A stretch of DNA of 64,000 nt from contig JAXGGA010004469.1 of assembly GCA_038373865.1 (NCBI GenBank), forward strand, positions 24,099-88,098, read 5' to 3'. This document shows positions 35,325 to 47,058 of the stretch, in pieces. Positions within the stretch are counted from its first letter, which is position 1. The number at the start of each line of letters is the position of its first letter. The DNA is from Uloborus plumipes. Lineage: Eukaryota > Arthropoda > Arachnida > Araneae > Uloboridae. The position numbers were made by a program, and so were the translations under genes. The notes beneath the pieces were generated by a model that worked only from the letters and a program-made list of their open reading frames with translations, made no database searches and was not told the origin of the DNA.

Positions 35325-35410
35325 GATTTTTTCCAATTAAAAGTACAGACTTAAGTCTAACGGTTTAGAAATTAAGCTGTTGGCCCACGTTTGAAGTGGA
35401 CACCCTGTAT
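35325..35410 (+). repeat. Solo end fragment of the CAGGGTGTCC foldback family
   Basis: ACGGTTTAGAAATTA and GAAGTGGACACCCTGTA match the right arm of the 653-bp foldback at 59653-60305 with several differences. The other end is absent. A decayed fragment in the TBCA third intron. Confidence 0.65.
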
Positions 35411-35641
35411 GTATTGGTATATATGTGCATACTACACATTCAAACAATATGGAAAGTGTCCTGATATTTTTGTAACATTGTATCCCGATTTATTTTCAAA
35501 GCTACTATGAAGTCTGCATATGTATTGTACATTAGTTTCAAATATAAATTTTTCTTTTATAACTATTCTAAATATAATTTTTTTTTTTTTGCGTTTATAT
35601 ATGTCATTGTCGATTAAGCAATTTGAAACTCCTTTTTACAG

Positions 35642-35728
35642 GAATCTGAAGTTGATTTGTGTGACACAGAAGAATATCAGACTTCGAATACTATACTTGG
35701 CGAAGCTGGACTTATTCTGACCAAGTGA
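35642..35728 (+). CDS. TBCA: TBCA final coding exon
   Basis: Follows a pyrimidine-rich acceptor ending TTTTTACAG and encodes ESEVDLCDTEEYQTSNTILG then EAGLILTK and a TGA stop. This is the third helix of TBCA (pattern E.EKDL.E.EEY..A...L). The reading frame is phase 0 with exon 3. An AATAAA lies 144 bases beyond the stop. Confidence 0.9.
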   Translation, partial: ESEVDLCDTEEYQTSNTILGEAGLILTK

Positions 35729-35871
35729 ATCGAAGTAACAGTTTCAAAAGTAAAAAATATTTTACAAAGGTAAATTTCATTTGTCCTTTTAAAATTTACA
35801 TTCTATTTTTATTAATTCTGAAGATTAATTGAAGGCAACAGCTGCAATATCTTGGAAGTCTTCCTGAATGA

Positions 35872-35877
35872 AATAAA
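35872..35877 (+). promoter_or_regulatory. Candidate TBCA polyadenylation signal
   Basis: AATAAA about 145 bases after the TBCA stop codon, in the right orientation for a compact 3' UTR. Confidence 0.5.
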
Positions 35878-36229
35878 CCAAGAAGATGCATTTGCCTACA
35901 AGTCTGGAATTTTTTAATATTATTTTTTAATATAGTGCATGCTTAGAAATTCTCTGCTGTGACAAACTTATGGCATAAAATCAATTTCTCTGATTTCTAT
36001 TTTATATTTGAAAAATAGTATGTTTTGCCATTTTCAAGTCAAGGTTTTAACTTCAAGGTTATATTTATTAACAAGAATTGATAGTGTCAAGAAAGGTGAC
36101 ATCATTGCTGAAATTTCAATGTTAAAGAATGCTAATGGTGAAAAAGTGAAGGAGAGGTGCTCATTTCAGATTGTAATTTTGGTATTTGATATGAAAGTAC
36201 AAATGGAGCAACCAGCAACAAGCTTTGAG

Positions 36230-37480
36230 ACCAGCTAGGCTGGTTTTAGTCAATTTATCAGGCCCTAGTAAAGATCAATAGCCTAGCCCTTTTAATGTTA
36301 TCTACCTTTTGCTTGTTAGTTCATTCAAGTAAGCTGCTCCAAGTGTCTTCAAACAAGTGTATACTGGAGTAGTAGTTTTTACACATTTCCAAATTAGTTT
36401 GAAATGTGAATAGCTTAAAACAATGATCTCTGATCTTGCCTGCTGTGAAAAAAAAATCCTATCAAGGCAGTTTCTTTTCGTAAACTTAAAAATCATGATC
36501 TGAATCATGATCCCTCTGATTTTCCTCTGCTCGAGACTATATGTATGAGGCCGAAGTCTGATAAAACTTCATTTTACTTGTCTAGTAGTCCTCCTTTGAA
36601 CCCTTTCTATTTAATGTAATGTCTTTTTAGAGGTACAGAGTCCAAATTTGAGAAACATACTCCAGGTGAAGTCTTATTGAACTTCTGTATAAATACAGAA
36701 AAAGCTCCTGAGAGTGTTTCCAAATAGATCTATTGATAAACTCAAGCATTCTTTTGGTTTTGTTACTTGCTGTGCTGCACTGTTGACTAAATTTTCTGAT
36801 GCACTGCAGTGTTAACTGAAGTTCTGAGTTATTAAGGCATCCAGATCAAACAACTTTTCTTTTTCACTAATCACTTCATATCTGTCAATAATAACTTATA
36901 TGCCTATTTTCATGAGCTGAATGAAACACTTGGCATTTGTCAATATTAACTGCCGTTTCCCGATTAATTGTCTACTTAGAAATATGATCTAAATCTCCTT
37001 GAAGCTTTCTTCATTTTTTACACTCCCCATAACTTAAATATCATAAGCAAAGCTTTTAGATATTCCCAGAAATATTTTCATTAAAATCATTCATAAATGT
37101 AATAAACAGAAACCCCTGAAACTAAACTTAGAGGAACCTCACCTGAAACATCACTCCATTTAGAACAATTTCTCTAAACTATGCTACGTCTCTCTTCCAG
37201 TGAGCCGATTTCTTACCCAAACTGTTTTTCCCCTCTATTTTAATATCAGCTAGTTTGCTGAGATCAGCAACTTGCTGTACTTTGTCAAAAATTTTTAAAA
37301 GTCAGTGTGAACAACATTGATACTTTTGTTATCTAATGTGGCACTGACTTTTTCATGGAAATTTCAATAAATTAGTCACATATTATTTCTCTCTCTTTAA
37401 TCACATAAACTAGACTGTTAGTCTCCAAGAAATTCAGAATTATTCAATTTCCCATAAAAGCATGATGAAGTCAAGATTAT
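36230..37480 (-). pseudogene. LINE reverse transcriptase remnant (CR1/Jockey-like)
   Basis: Read on the minus strand and across many stops and frameshifts, pieces line up with the C-terminal half of a LINE reverse transcriptase. They are VVHTDF.KFL (finger/palm, usually VVYLDFKKAFD), NGVMFQ.. GSSKF, ENISGNISK.. FAYD (altered YADD region), GSVKNEESFK, SEKEK.FDLDALIT, and HLEYVSQIW then SQQARSEIIVL. The 3' part keeps a short open frame at 36302-36508. No intact frame, 5' region or poly(A) tail was identified. It lies just downstream of TBCA. Confidence 0.7.
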
Positions 37481-40400
37481 GGATTTCTTAATGTATCATA
37501 TAAAAAGTATTTTCTTATAAAGTCCCTCTAAAATCTGGGAAATAAAATTCAAAGGGGAAGTCTATTGTTTAACTACTATATTTCCCAAACTATTGGTAAT
37601 ACACTGCATTTAATCACTACAGCATTGAGATTCTTTTTGTCATTGAATTAAAAACTACAGTGTGAAACATCAAGATTTGCCACAACAGTAGAGATGGCAG
37701 AGTACCAGATAGAAACTTGATTTATATTGCAAGACCACCAGCTCTGTCATTTGAAATCAAAACTATAATTTGAAGAAAGGAAGCACCCAAGTGACAACAA
37801 AAAGCTTTACACATCTAATCAAAAATTATGAAGATTGTAGTTACTTCAAACTTTTATTTGGTTTGGGGGGCTCTAAAATCCATTTGATCAGATAAAAACT
37901 GTTGAAGATAAGATACATTTTTATGGCACAAAAGAAAGATGGCAGTCAGAAATCGATGATTGAAGTTGGCTTACATGTATATCATGAACGTTTATACTTG
38001 CTGTAAGAAAATAATTAAAAGCATTGAAAATGTAAGATGTACAAGAAAAAGATTAACAGTATTGGACGCTGTTGATATCAATGTATAAATCCTAATTTAT
38101 ATTTTACAAAGGACACAAAAATTGGTTCATCTCTGTAATGTTCATGTTTGTGTTTTGACCATTTTAATGAATCTGAAGCTATAGTGATTGATTTTTCTTT
38201 GAATTTTCCTGAGGCTGAAAAAATAAGTCAATAGAAATTTCTGTGAACCGCTTCAACAAGTTGTTTGTTGAAGTAAATTAAAAATTAAATTCCAGGGTTT
38301 TTTTTAAATATATATAAAATATGTCAAATTTTAATCTTACCATTTGAGAACTAAAAGTACTTCATTAGGTTAATTTTTATCTTAATTATTAATTATTAAA
38401 CTGAATCCTGTCAGACAGAACATATTTCTCAGTAGGCCTGCTGGACATCAAATGTGGGCAATTAACAGAATTAAAATAAAAATAACCATCATAAAAAAGT
38501 TCAAATTAAATTTTCATGTTAAAAGCCATTTTTGCTCATTGTTTAATTTTTTATTCAAACATACAAAGGAAATAATTAGCTATATTGAGGAATATTTGTT
38601 TTTTAATATTCGTTTACAATACCTCTTTTCTAATTTTATATCTTATTTTCTGCAAAAATCTTCATATTAATAATTTTATGTGCTATTGGTACGTTTTCAA
38701 AAATTGCAGTGCTGAATAGATTTTGGTAGTCATTTAAAACTGCATCTTCGTCCAAACTGAAATTTAATCGAAAGCTATGGGCTGTGCTCTGATATCTAAA
38801 TTCTTGTAAAAGTATTGTGCTAAGAATCAAACATAACTAAAGTAAGTCTATTGGAAAGGTTTTTTGAACTATGTATGTTTTCTATTGATTAGCTTCCATG
38901 CATGAGATAAATGGTTTCACATTTATAAGCATTCTAAATTCTAAATGCAGTTGGAATCTTGGTTGTTTTGCCATGGGATTTCAATACATATGTTTCATGA
39001 TATGACATTTCTTTCAGAATAGGGAATTGGAACAGTGGATGTGTGCCTATTTTTTTCAAACTGCTCTTAATTTTATGGAACTTGTGGTCACATAAGTTAG
39101 TATTAAAACGAAGTCTGTATACAAATTATTTCTTTTTAAACTTAGAGGGGTGTAATAGGTTGGATAACTTTCCTGTAAAACCATTTTTTCCCTCCAATTT
39201 CCATTCAATTAACAGAGCTATTATTAATTCATCAGTACTAATTTGCTTAATGTTTTTTATTTATTTTTATTTATTTATTTATTTATTTATTTTTTTTTTT
39301 AAATTCTCTGAGGCATCTTGTTTAGCAGAATGTTGTTGACATTTGCATCTGATTTTTGTTAAGAGTAGTGTTGCCAAAATTAAAGTTCAGACATTTTTTG
39401 TATGTTATACTAATAACAGTACTGCTTGAAAAATCAATCTCATAGAAAATTAATAATAAATTGTATATAATGTATTTGACTCATGTGCAAATTTTTTTGT
39501 CAAGAAACTTCTCACAATTAACTCTAGTCCTTTTTTTTTCTTGTGAGTTTAATGTATTGTATGGCGGCACATCCTGTAGTATTTTAATATATTAGTATTA
39601 TGTTGTAGCTTTTACTGTGTAAAAGTATCTTTTTTATATTGTTGAAAATATTCACATTGGCTTTTTATATAATTGTAATTCAATTCATTTTTACAAGCTC
39701 TATTGTGCTAAATTTTGTAATGCAGACATGCATTTGAGTTTTAGTTCAAAACATTTAATGATTTTTCAAATTTAGAATCAGTGACATTCACTGATAGTAT
39801 AGCATTTGCAACATTATTGGGTATTCTTTCTTTCAGTTATTTTGCTTAATATTTGAGTTCAAATTATAGCAATGGTTAGACGAATTGCATAAATTGTTAA
39901 TTTGTTACAAAACTTTTCGTTAAGATGGATCAAATATAACACTGAAAAAAAAAGAAACCTCTTAACTTTTGGCTGATAAATGTGTTTTCATTCAGATTAA
40001 GTTAGTCCGATGATTTTCAAAACTTTACATTCATGTATTATCTCAGAATTTAACATGAAATACTTAATTTCCTTTAAAAATCTTACCTTTTGAGGTGACA
40101 TCTGTATGCAAATTAATTGTAGTAACCAAAATATTTTTTCAAAAGTGATATGTTATCAAAAGTTTTTCGCAATTGTTTGGCAAGTTTTTGTTGATCGAAA
40201 TTTTGTTTCTTTTTAAATTCTTCACACCAAGTTTTTAGAATTTGGATGATCTAATTTTATTCATGTTGGTGCTGGGTCAGTTATGAGAAACTACAATAGT
40301 TCCAGATTTCCAAAGAAAGCTTTTAGCCAAAATTACCTGTCTGTGCCAAAATGGAAATTTTCTTCCGGTATTGTAAATTTTCTGGCAGCCGCTCATTCTT

Positions 40401-41722
40401 TGTGACAGTTGCTGTTGCATTTCAAATTCACTTTCGGATTCCCACGATGCCGAATTACAGATCTTAATGCTGATATGGATCTCTCTATAAGATTTATTTT
40501 AATTTTTTGTGCTTAGGCAGATACTGACAATAATCTCACTTTGCTGTGTGAGTTCTGTATTATTTTGTGCATTTTCATGGGTTGCTTTTACTTGTTATGA
40601 ATGAAGCTTGCAAGCGAACCTAGAAACAGTTTAGTAGAGCAGTTGGGTAGTTTTATTTTACTAAGAAAACTCTTGAAATTTAATGAAGAAACTGAGAATT
40701 TAGTTTTGCACTTTATATTCTAGTATTACATTCTAGTCTCAGTGAATGCTTTTTGTCTTCAAAATTTGGACATTTTTGCTTGTGACTAGAAGTAGGATAT
40801 ACAAAGCTGCAATTATTCTCAAGAAATTTGTAAGGCTTGAATTTCAAGGCTATTCCTTGAAGCAAAATGATAAAATGTCTTGAATTCTTTTGAATTTTTG
40901 GAAAAAAAACCTTTTTTATGTCTAAATTTATCATTTGCTCAAAATTCAGCCATTGTTAAAATTAAAGATAATTATATTGTGATAAAGTAACACCATTTTA
41001 CAAAATTTTAATATTTGTACTGAGATGCAATGGTTTCAATTAATGTTTTTTTTTTTTTAATTTGTCCATGATGAGTTTTTGTATATCAGAAATGCAACAG
41101 TTTTAGCTCATTTATATGTATTCTTCATTTGCATTTATGTGCTTAATGTGAGTTATTTTAATGCACTATGCATTCAAATTGCAAACAATTAACGCCTACT
41201 TTTAGTTTATCTCATTTTTTAATTTGTTTCAAAGTCAAATAGCCAAAATAAAAAGTAGCTATTTCTCACAAAAATTCCCTCCCCCCACTCACCAAATGGC
41301 ATTGAAGAAAAAACTTGCTCAACTTTAAATAAAATGAAATATTGAGCACATAAACTTTGTAAATACAGTTTTTCCTTACAACTGTTCATATAATATGTGT
41401 CTGTGTATCTATGTATCATGATCATCAATGGAAATATATGGACAAAAGGCCCATATGAAGGAAGTGTATATTTTAGATTGTTTTTCTTGGTACAAGTATT
41501 CTGTCTGAACACTTTGCCTTCAGAGAATAATTAAATTTTTCTTTCAAATTATTTTTAAGGGGAAATACAAATAAAAGTATAAATTCTTGGAGCTTTTTAA
41601 TTATTACTTCTTTCCTAAATGAAGTTTAACTATTTCACCAGACCATTATACTGAGTGTTATTCTATTGTTTGTGATCTGCTTGTTTTAAATTGGTACCAA
41701 TTCCTTTGACTTATTTTTTAAG
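37481..41722. other. AT-rich intergenic DNA between TBCA and MOV10L1
   Basis: No exon or intact repeat recognised over about 4.2 kb. An (ATTT)n microsatellite lies at 39258-39300 and T-runs near 39530 and 41048. MOV10L1 transcription must start somewhere upstream of 42070, possibly in this stretch. Confidence 0.5.
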
Positions 41723-41816
41723 GGTTTCGCTGGTTCTTGTGTTCAAAGAGCATTTAAAAGATCGGTCTTTAGCAAACATAGCTACTGCACATTTGGATTC
41801 TACAATGAAGTCCAAA
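41723..41816 (+). other. Candidate 5' UTR exon of MOV10L1
   Basis: A 94-bp segment preceded by TTATTTTTTAAG and followed by the donor-like AAA|GTAAAG. It is 253 bases upstream of the firm acceptor at 42068-42069 that precedes the MOV10L1 start codon. The segment is open in one frame but has no homology I can name. The assignment is positional. Confidence 0.3.
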
Positions 41817-42069
41817 GTAAAGTATTGTTAGATGATAAATGTTGATTTTATGTATTATAAAAATATTTTTGTATGAACCATTCTATATCCAGTGTTATAA
41901 TGTAGTTTTAAATTAACATGTTTCTGTGCAAAGAAGATACGTTATTTGATGGATCAACTCCCAGGTATATTGTGTAGAGAGCAAGACAGAGAACTTAATG
42001 AAGGATGCTGTCACCAGTGCCCGTTCTGCCAGTGACTGTTTAATAATTATGTTTGTTCTTCTCTTTCAG

Positions 42070-42097
42070 GATCAAGATTCAAGTTTGAACCTCAAGT
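42070..42097 (+). promoter_or_regulatory. Spliced 5' leader deciding the MOV10L1 start
   Basis: TTCTCTTTCAG is a strong acceptor ending at 42069. The 28-base leader has a TGA at 42086-42088 in frame with the ATG at 42098, so the protein cannot extend upstream in this exon and the annotated Met is the first usable one. At least one non-coding exon must exist upstream. Confidence 0.75.
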
Positions 42098-45000
42098 ATG
42101 TTTTCCTTAGTGGCGAAAGTAGTTTCTACCATATGGGACTGGAGCGCCTTTGCAGGTCATAAAGTGAAAATAAAGGACACTCCTGAAACCTCTGCATCTC
42201 TATTGAAACAGAAAGTGTTCAGAGGCACAGTGACCAATATCAATTCTTTAGAATCTTATGGCCTTGTAAATAAGTGTGTTTACTTCAGTTTTGATGTAAT
42301 TTATGGTAATGAAAAACTTGCAGTCGGCGATTTTGTTTTAGTTCGTGCCAAAAGGGAAGAGCTTCATCATTCTTGGCGTGCTTATTATGTTGAACTAGTG
42401 CCAAAGAAAAAACCTAAATCCAATCCTTCAATGTCTAATAAAAACTGTGCTGTTGCTAAACAAACTATGGCGCGTGTCGATACTATTGAACAAATTGTTG
42501 CTGAGTGCAATGGACACTATGGTAAATTGAAAGATGGATATGAATTTAGCGTTGAGGACGGAGAGATTGATTTTGTTCCTGTTGTCGGTGATGTTTTAGT
42601 TGTGTCAATTAGTTATTATGATGGTGGACGCAAAGTGACATCATGGAAACCAAAAGAAGTCAAATGCATAGATGGTGAAGTAACAGCTTGTGAAAATGAT
42701 TGTGGTGTAATCAATAATGAGATAATGTTCTTTCGAGCTTCTTGCCGCCGTAAAGTCAACTTATATGTTGGACAGAAAGTATCTGCAATGATTGCATCAA
42801 GTGAGCAGGGACTCTTTAAATGGCGTGCGTTTTCTTTAAGTTCCTCTATCGAAGAGTCAGAAATAAGTTATGAGACCATAGTACGAAAGCCTGAGCTAAG
42901 TAAAATGGAAGGCATAGTCATTACAGAACCTTTGAATTTTGAAAATGTTTATCTAGGACAGCATAATTGTATTGAAGTTGCTTTGCAGAATAATTTACTG
43001 AATGACTTAACTGTTTGTGATTGTTACTTTCAGAAGAAAAATAGCATATTTTACCTCAGTAAAAATAGTAATTCAGTTATTATTCCTAAGAGCTCATGCA
43101 AGGTTCTATCTATTCATTGTAAAACTGAAGCTATTGGACAGCATGAAGACTTTTTATTGATAGAATTTTCAGATTTCATCATTAAGCGTTCTGTAACTGC
43201 TAGTGTAGTGGATCCTTTGCAACACATATTAAAACCAACTGCTCCCTTTTCTTACAAAAATAAATATGACAGCAAACCTTTGGACTGTGAAAACTTGATA
43301 ATTATACCTGGAAGAAAGCCTTATAAACCTGTAAGTTGTTTTCTCAATAAACTTCCTCCTTGCCCTATCCCTCGGAATTTATTGAAGGCTGTTCAAAACC
43401 GGGAAGATCTTAACCTTCATATACCTTGGCTCTTTCAGAGGTTAACTATGAGGAATTATGTGTCTAAATTTAAAGCTCTTCTTCACTTAGAGGAAATACA
43501 AGTTCGTTTTGATATGCAAAAGTTTGATTTATCTGAAGCAATTCTTTTGAAGAAAGGAGAGTATATGAGTCTTGAAGTTCATGGCCTGGCAGAAGGTCGT
43601 CCATCTTTAATCATTGGTGATAAGGCAATACTTGTACCTCCTTATAATGCCTCCAGTTTTGCATTTGAAGGCTGTATCCATGAAGTTCGGTTGAATGAAG
43701 TTCTTCTGAAGTTCAGCGATTCCTTTCACAATAGCTATGATGGAGAATGTTACAATGTTCGTTTTGAACTCAACAGAACTAATTTTCGAAGGTTGCATCA
43801 GTGCGTACATCATGTATCCGAAAATCATGAATATGCAATATTCCCTAGTATCCTGAAGCTCAAGGAACCTCTTATGGATGTTATTTCTGAGAAGAAGCGA
43901 ACGTTTCAAGAAACTCCTAAACGACAGAAAACACATGCGAAACAACACGGTGCAAAATCTGTTATTCAGTGGAAAAATACAAAACTGAATTGGACACAAA
44001 AAGAAGCAGTTTTGAGAATACTTGAATGTCGTTGCAGACCTTTGCCGTATATCATATTTGGCCCGCCAGGAACTGGGAAAACTGTAACCCTAGTTGAAGC
44101 TGTTCTTCAAGTGTACGAAAACATTTGTGATTCGAAAATTATTATTTGCACGCCTTCTAACAGTGCGGCTGATCTCGTAGCTCAGAGAATTTTAGAAAGC
44201 AACAATATTGATACAAGCGAAATGATTAGGCTGAACAGTTATCAACGAAGGGAAGAAACAATACCTGAGTTTATCAAACCGTATTGCCAAGATAAAGATT
44301 CTTTGGATTCTTTGACGCAGTATCGTATTGTAATAAGTACATGCTCCACTGCAGGGTCACTTTATACAATTGGGTTATGCAATGATTTTTTCACTCATGT
44401 CTTCATAGATGAAGCTGGGCAATTGATGGAACCAGAAAGTGCCATTGCTGTTGGTTTTATTGATTCACAGACTGAAGGACAAGTTGTTATGGCTGGAGAT
44501 CCTCAACAGTTAGGACCTGTTCTCCGCTCCAAATATGCCATAACTTATGGTCTTCAAGTGTCCTATCTTGAACGCCTCATGAATACCGCTTTGTATGCCA
44601 GAAATGAGCAAGCATATGGGAAATATGGTGGTTATAATCCTATACTGGTAACTATGTTGGAGCAAAGTTATCGTTCTCATCCAAACATTTTGAAGTTTCC
44701 TTCTGACATGTTCTATTTCTCTAGAGTAGTTTGCTGTTTCACTGGTAACCAAGCGTTAAGTGAATGGGATGAACTTCCCACTAAAGGATTTCCGGTCATC
44801 TTCCATGGTATCAAAGGGGAGGAATTTCGAGAGGAGAATAGTCCCTCATGGTTTAACCCTACTGAAGTTGTCCAAGTCACTAAATACTTGCAAAAACTAT
44901 ATGACTTTGGACTGATTCCGGATGATGTTGGAATCATTGCCCCTTACAAAAAGCAGGTAGAAAAAATCCGCTTACTTCTCACAGCTCTCAACTTGGAATT

Positions 45001-45307
45001 TTGCAAGATTGGATCTGTTGAAGAGTTTCAAGGGCAGGAAAGACGAGCCATCATCATATCGACTGTTAGGTCATCAGACCAATTTGTTAACTGTGATATA
45101 CTTTATAACTTAGGATTTATTAGTAACCCAAAAAGGTTAAATGTTGCTATTACTCGAGCACAAGAATTGCTGATAGTTCTTGGTAATCCATATGTTTTGT
45201 CGCACGACTTATATTGGCATTCGTTTATCAGGTATTGTGTGGTGAACGGATGTTATACTGGATGTGAATTACCTTTGTCTTTTGTTCAGAGTAAAGATTC
45301 CAGTTGA
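42098..45307 (+). CDS. MOV10L1: MOV10L1/Armitage-type RNA helicase, single coding exon
   Basis: A superfamily 1 (UPF1-like) 5'-to-3' RNA helicase. In animals MOV10L1/Armitage feeds piRNA precursors to the processing machinery that silences transposons in the germ line, at mitochondria-associated granules. The 1,069 residues begin MFSLVAKVVS, the usual MOV10L1 N-terminus, followed by small beta-barrel repeats (about 40-105, 125-190, 190-250). The helicase core has motif I GPPGTGKT (655-662), II DEAG (771-774), III GDPQQL (800-805), IV QSYRSH (856-861), V EEFQGQE (975-981) and VI NVAITRA (1015-1021). All catalytic residues look intact. It is slightly shorter than the vertebrate protein (about 1,200). 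The whole coding region is one exon with a spliced 5' UTR; vertebrate orthologues have many coding introns. MOV10 is the alternative, but the N-terminus favours MOV10L1. Confidence 0.92.
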   Translation: MFSLVAKVVSTIWDWSAFAGHKVKIKDTPETSASLLKQKVFRGTVTNINSLESYGLVNKCVYFSFDVIYGNEKLAVGDFVLVRAKREELHHSWRAYYVELVPKKKPKSNPSMSNKNCAVAKQTMARVDTIEQIVAECNGHYGKLKDGYEFSVEDGEIDFVPVVGDVLVVSISYYDGGRKVTSWKPKEVKCIDGEVTACENDCGVINNEIMFFRASCRRKVNLYVGQKVSAMIASSEQGLFKWRAFSLSSSIEESEISYETIVRKPELSKMEGIVITEPLNFENVYLGQHNCIEVALQNNLLNDLTVCDCYFQKKNSIFYLSKNSNSVIIPKSSCKVLSIHCKTEAIGQHEDFLLIEFSDFIIKRSVTASVVDPLQHILKPTAPFSYKNKYDSKPLDCENLIIIPGRKPYKPVSCFLNKLPPCPIPRNLLKAVQNREDLNLHIPWLFQRLTMRNYVSKFKALLHLEEIQVRFDMQKFDLSEAILLKKGEYMSLEVHGLAEGRPSLIIGDKAILVPPYNASSFAFEGCIHEVRLNEVLLKFSDSFHNSYDGECYNVRFELNRTNFRRLHQCVHHVSENHEYAIFPSILKLKEPLMDVISEKKRTFQETPKRQKTHAKQHGAKSVIQWKNTKLNWTQKEAVLRILECRCRPLPYIIFGPPGTGKTVTLVEAVLQVYENICDSKIIICTPSNSAADLVAQRILESNNIDTSEMIRLNSYQRREETIPEFIKPYCQDKDSLDSLTQYRIVISTCSTAGSLYTIGLCNDFFTHVFIDEAGQLMEPESAIAVGFIDSQTEGQVVMAGDPQQLGPVLRSKYAITYGLQVSYLERLMNTALYARNEQAYGKYGGYNPILVTMLEQSYRSHPNILKFPSDMFYFSRVVCCFTGNQALSEWDELPTKGFPVIFHGIKGEEFREENSPSWFNPTEVVQVTKYLQKLYDFGLIPDDVGIIAPYKKQVEKIRLLLTALNLEFCKIGSVEEFQGQERRAIIISTVRSSDQFVNCDILYNLGFISNPKRLNVAITRAQELLIVLGNPYVLSHDLYWHSFIRYCVVNGCYTGCELPLSFVQSKDSS

Positions 45308-46477
45308 GTGTAAAAATATTGCATTTTATTCTTGCTAATGTTTTTTATGTTTTAAAGACAAATCAGAATTCTGAAAAATCTTAATAGTGAATTTTTTTGT
45401 TTCTTTTTTTTTTTTTCTGAAGAGGAATTATTTTTAGATGAATAACTAGTAAAGTTGTAATTATTCAGCAATCTTTATTTCTATTCAGTACACTCACCAT
45501 ATAATTTTATATTTTAATAATTAAACTTGTACATATATATTTTCTTGAAAGATACCTAACTGTCTTACACATCATTAGGTAAGTCATTTTTGGTGTATAA
45601 TAAAAATAAGTAAAAGAAAAAAAAACTCTCTAATATTTTAAAAATAAAGATGATATTTATCCTGCAATTTCTCTAGCTTGCAGTTGTAATTTATCATTCA
45701 TGTTAAAAATCAGAAACAATTATGTGCAGTATTCAAGCAGTAATGTTATAGTTTTCATGTGATTCTTATTTATATTACAAGCTTAAAGTTCAAGCTTAAC
45801 TTTTTCCAGATGTTCCTGGTACATGTTATTCTTATTTCACTTGTATTTTTTAAGGTAACCTGCAATAGTTTCATTTTATATATACATTTGCTTCGTTATA
45901 AAAAGATGACTTGAAATGTAGTTTTCTGTTTCATAAATGTAATGTATTGTTTATAATTTTAAATGTAAATCTAAAATTCTAACACAATTTAGTTTCACAA
46001 CTGCATTTTTTTAAGTTGGTCAAGGAGAATGGTTTTCAGGTTATTGAAATATCGATATTATTTTAATATTTTTATTTATCATATAAAAGTAGGAGTAGTT
46101 GAATTGCAATTGCATGCTAGAATTGTGGTATGCTTTGGTCATTTTTTAAGGAGTTTCTGTAAGTTACACTAATATTATGTTCCATGGCAGAGAGCCTTTT
46201 TCATCTGCCATTTTTAAAAAAACTAATATTCGATCATAACACAAAAGTGAAATTGAAAAAAGCTTTAAAATATTCTGTATAATTTTATCTTTAAAGCAAT
46301 CCATTTTCAAGTTTCCAGCCTAGCGTATTCTATTCTTAAAATGGTGAAGAATTTCATGCATCGGAACACTTTTTAGATACACGAGAAAGAGTATTGTAGA
46401 GCCATCACAAAAAGCAGTATACTCATGCTTAATACAATGAATCTCCAAAGTGTTTACTTACTTCTTTGAGAAGTGGA
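45308..46477 (+). other. MOV10L1 3' UTR and AT-rich downstream DNA
   Basis: AATAAA hexamers at 45599-45604 and 45643-45648 are plausible polyadenylation signals about 300 bases after the stop. Beyond them no gene is seen. Confidence 0.5.
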
Positions 46478-46783
46478 TTAACCTTTTATGCCCCGACGGG
46501 ACTTAGAAGTACCCTCATATTAGTTTAGTATATTAATTTAGTATTATGAATTCTAAATGGCTGGAATCATGCTGGTACTTGAAAGTACCACTCCTTGTAC
46601 TTTTCTCAGAGGTTGATAGATGGTGCCTGCGATCGGAAACAATTTTCTTAGGGGCCTTAGACCCTACTGATTGTTCAAATTTTTTAATTCGTTATACATG
46701 CTATTTGATACATTTTCAACTAAAAAAACCTTATAAGTATACAAAAATTCATTGCTCAATTAATTTGGGACATAAAGGGTTAA
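46478..46783. mobile_element. piggyBac-like MITE with TTAACCYTTTATG ends
   Basis: TTAACCTTTTATGCCCC at the left pairs with the reverse complement of GGGACATAAAGGGTTAA at the right. TTAA at both ends and the CCYTT start suit piggyBac-type elements. It is 306 bp; the open frame inside is not a known protein. Confidence 0.75.
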
Positions 46784-47058
46784 TATTAGATGAACCAGGT
46801 ATAAATAACAATGAGTAGGTGGAAATGAAATCATCACAAAAAATGTGATACTTTGCATGCACCAAAGCAAAGTAGAATGCAATAATCTCAGTTGATAGCA
46901 TCTCTAATACATAAAGCAGTGCCTGTATAGAGGAAAAATTAGTCAATAAATTGGATTGCATCTGTGCCCCAACATTATTATGTAATTGACACTTATGCAC
47001 ACATGTGCAATATAGTCGCGCATATTATTAGAAAATCACTATGTGATTTTACATAAAA

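Noticed and set aside
46546..46818. 90-codon open frame downstream of MOV10L1
   Set aside because: It lies largely inside the TTAA-bounded MITE and has no homology I recognise.
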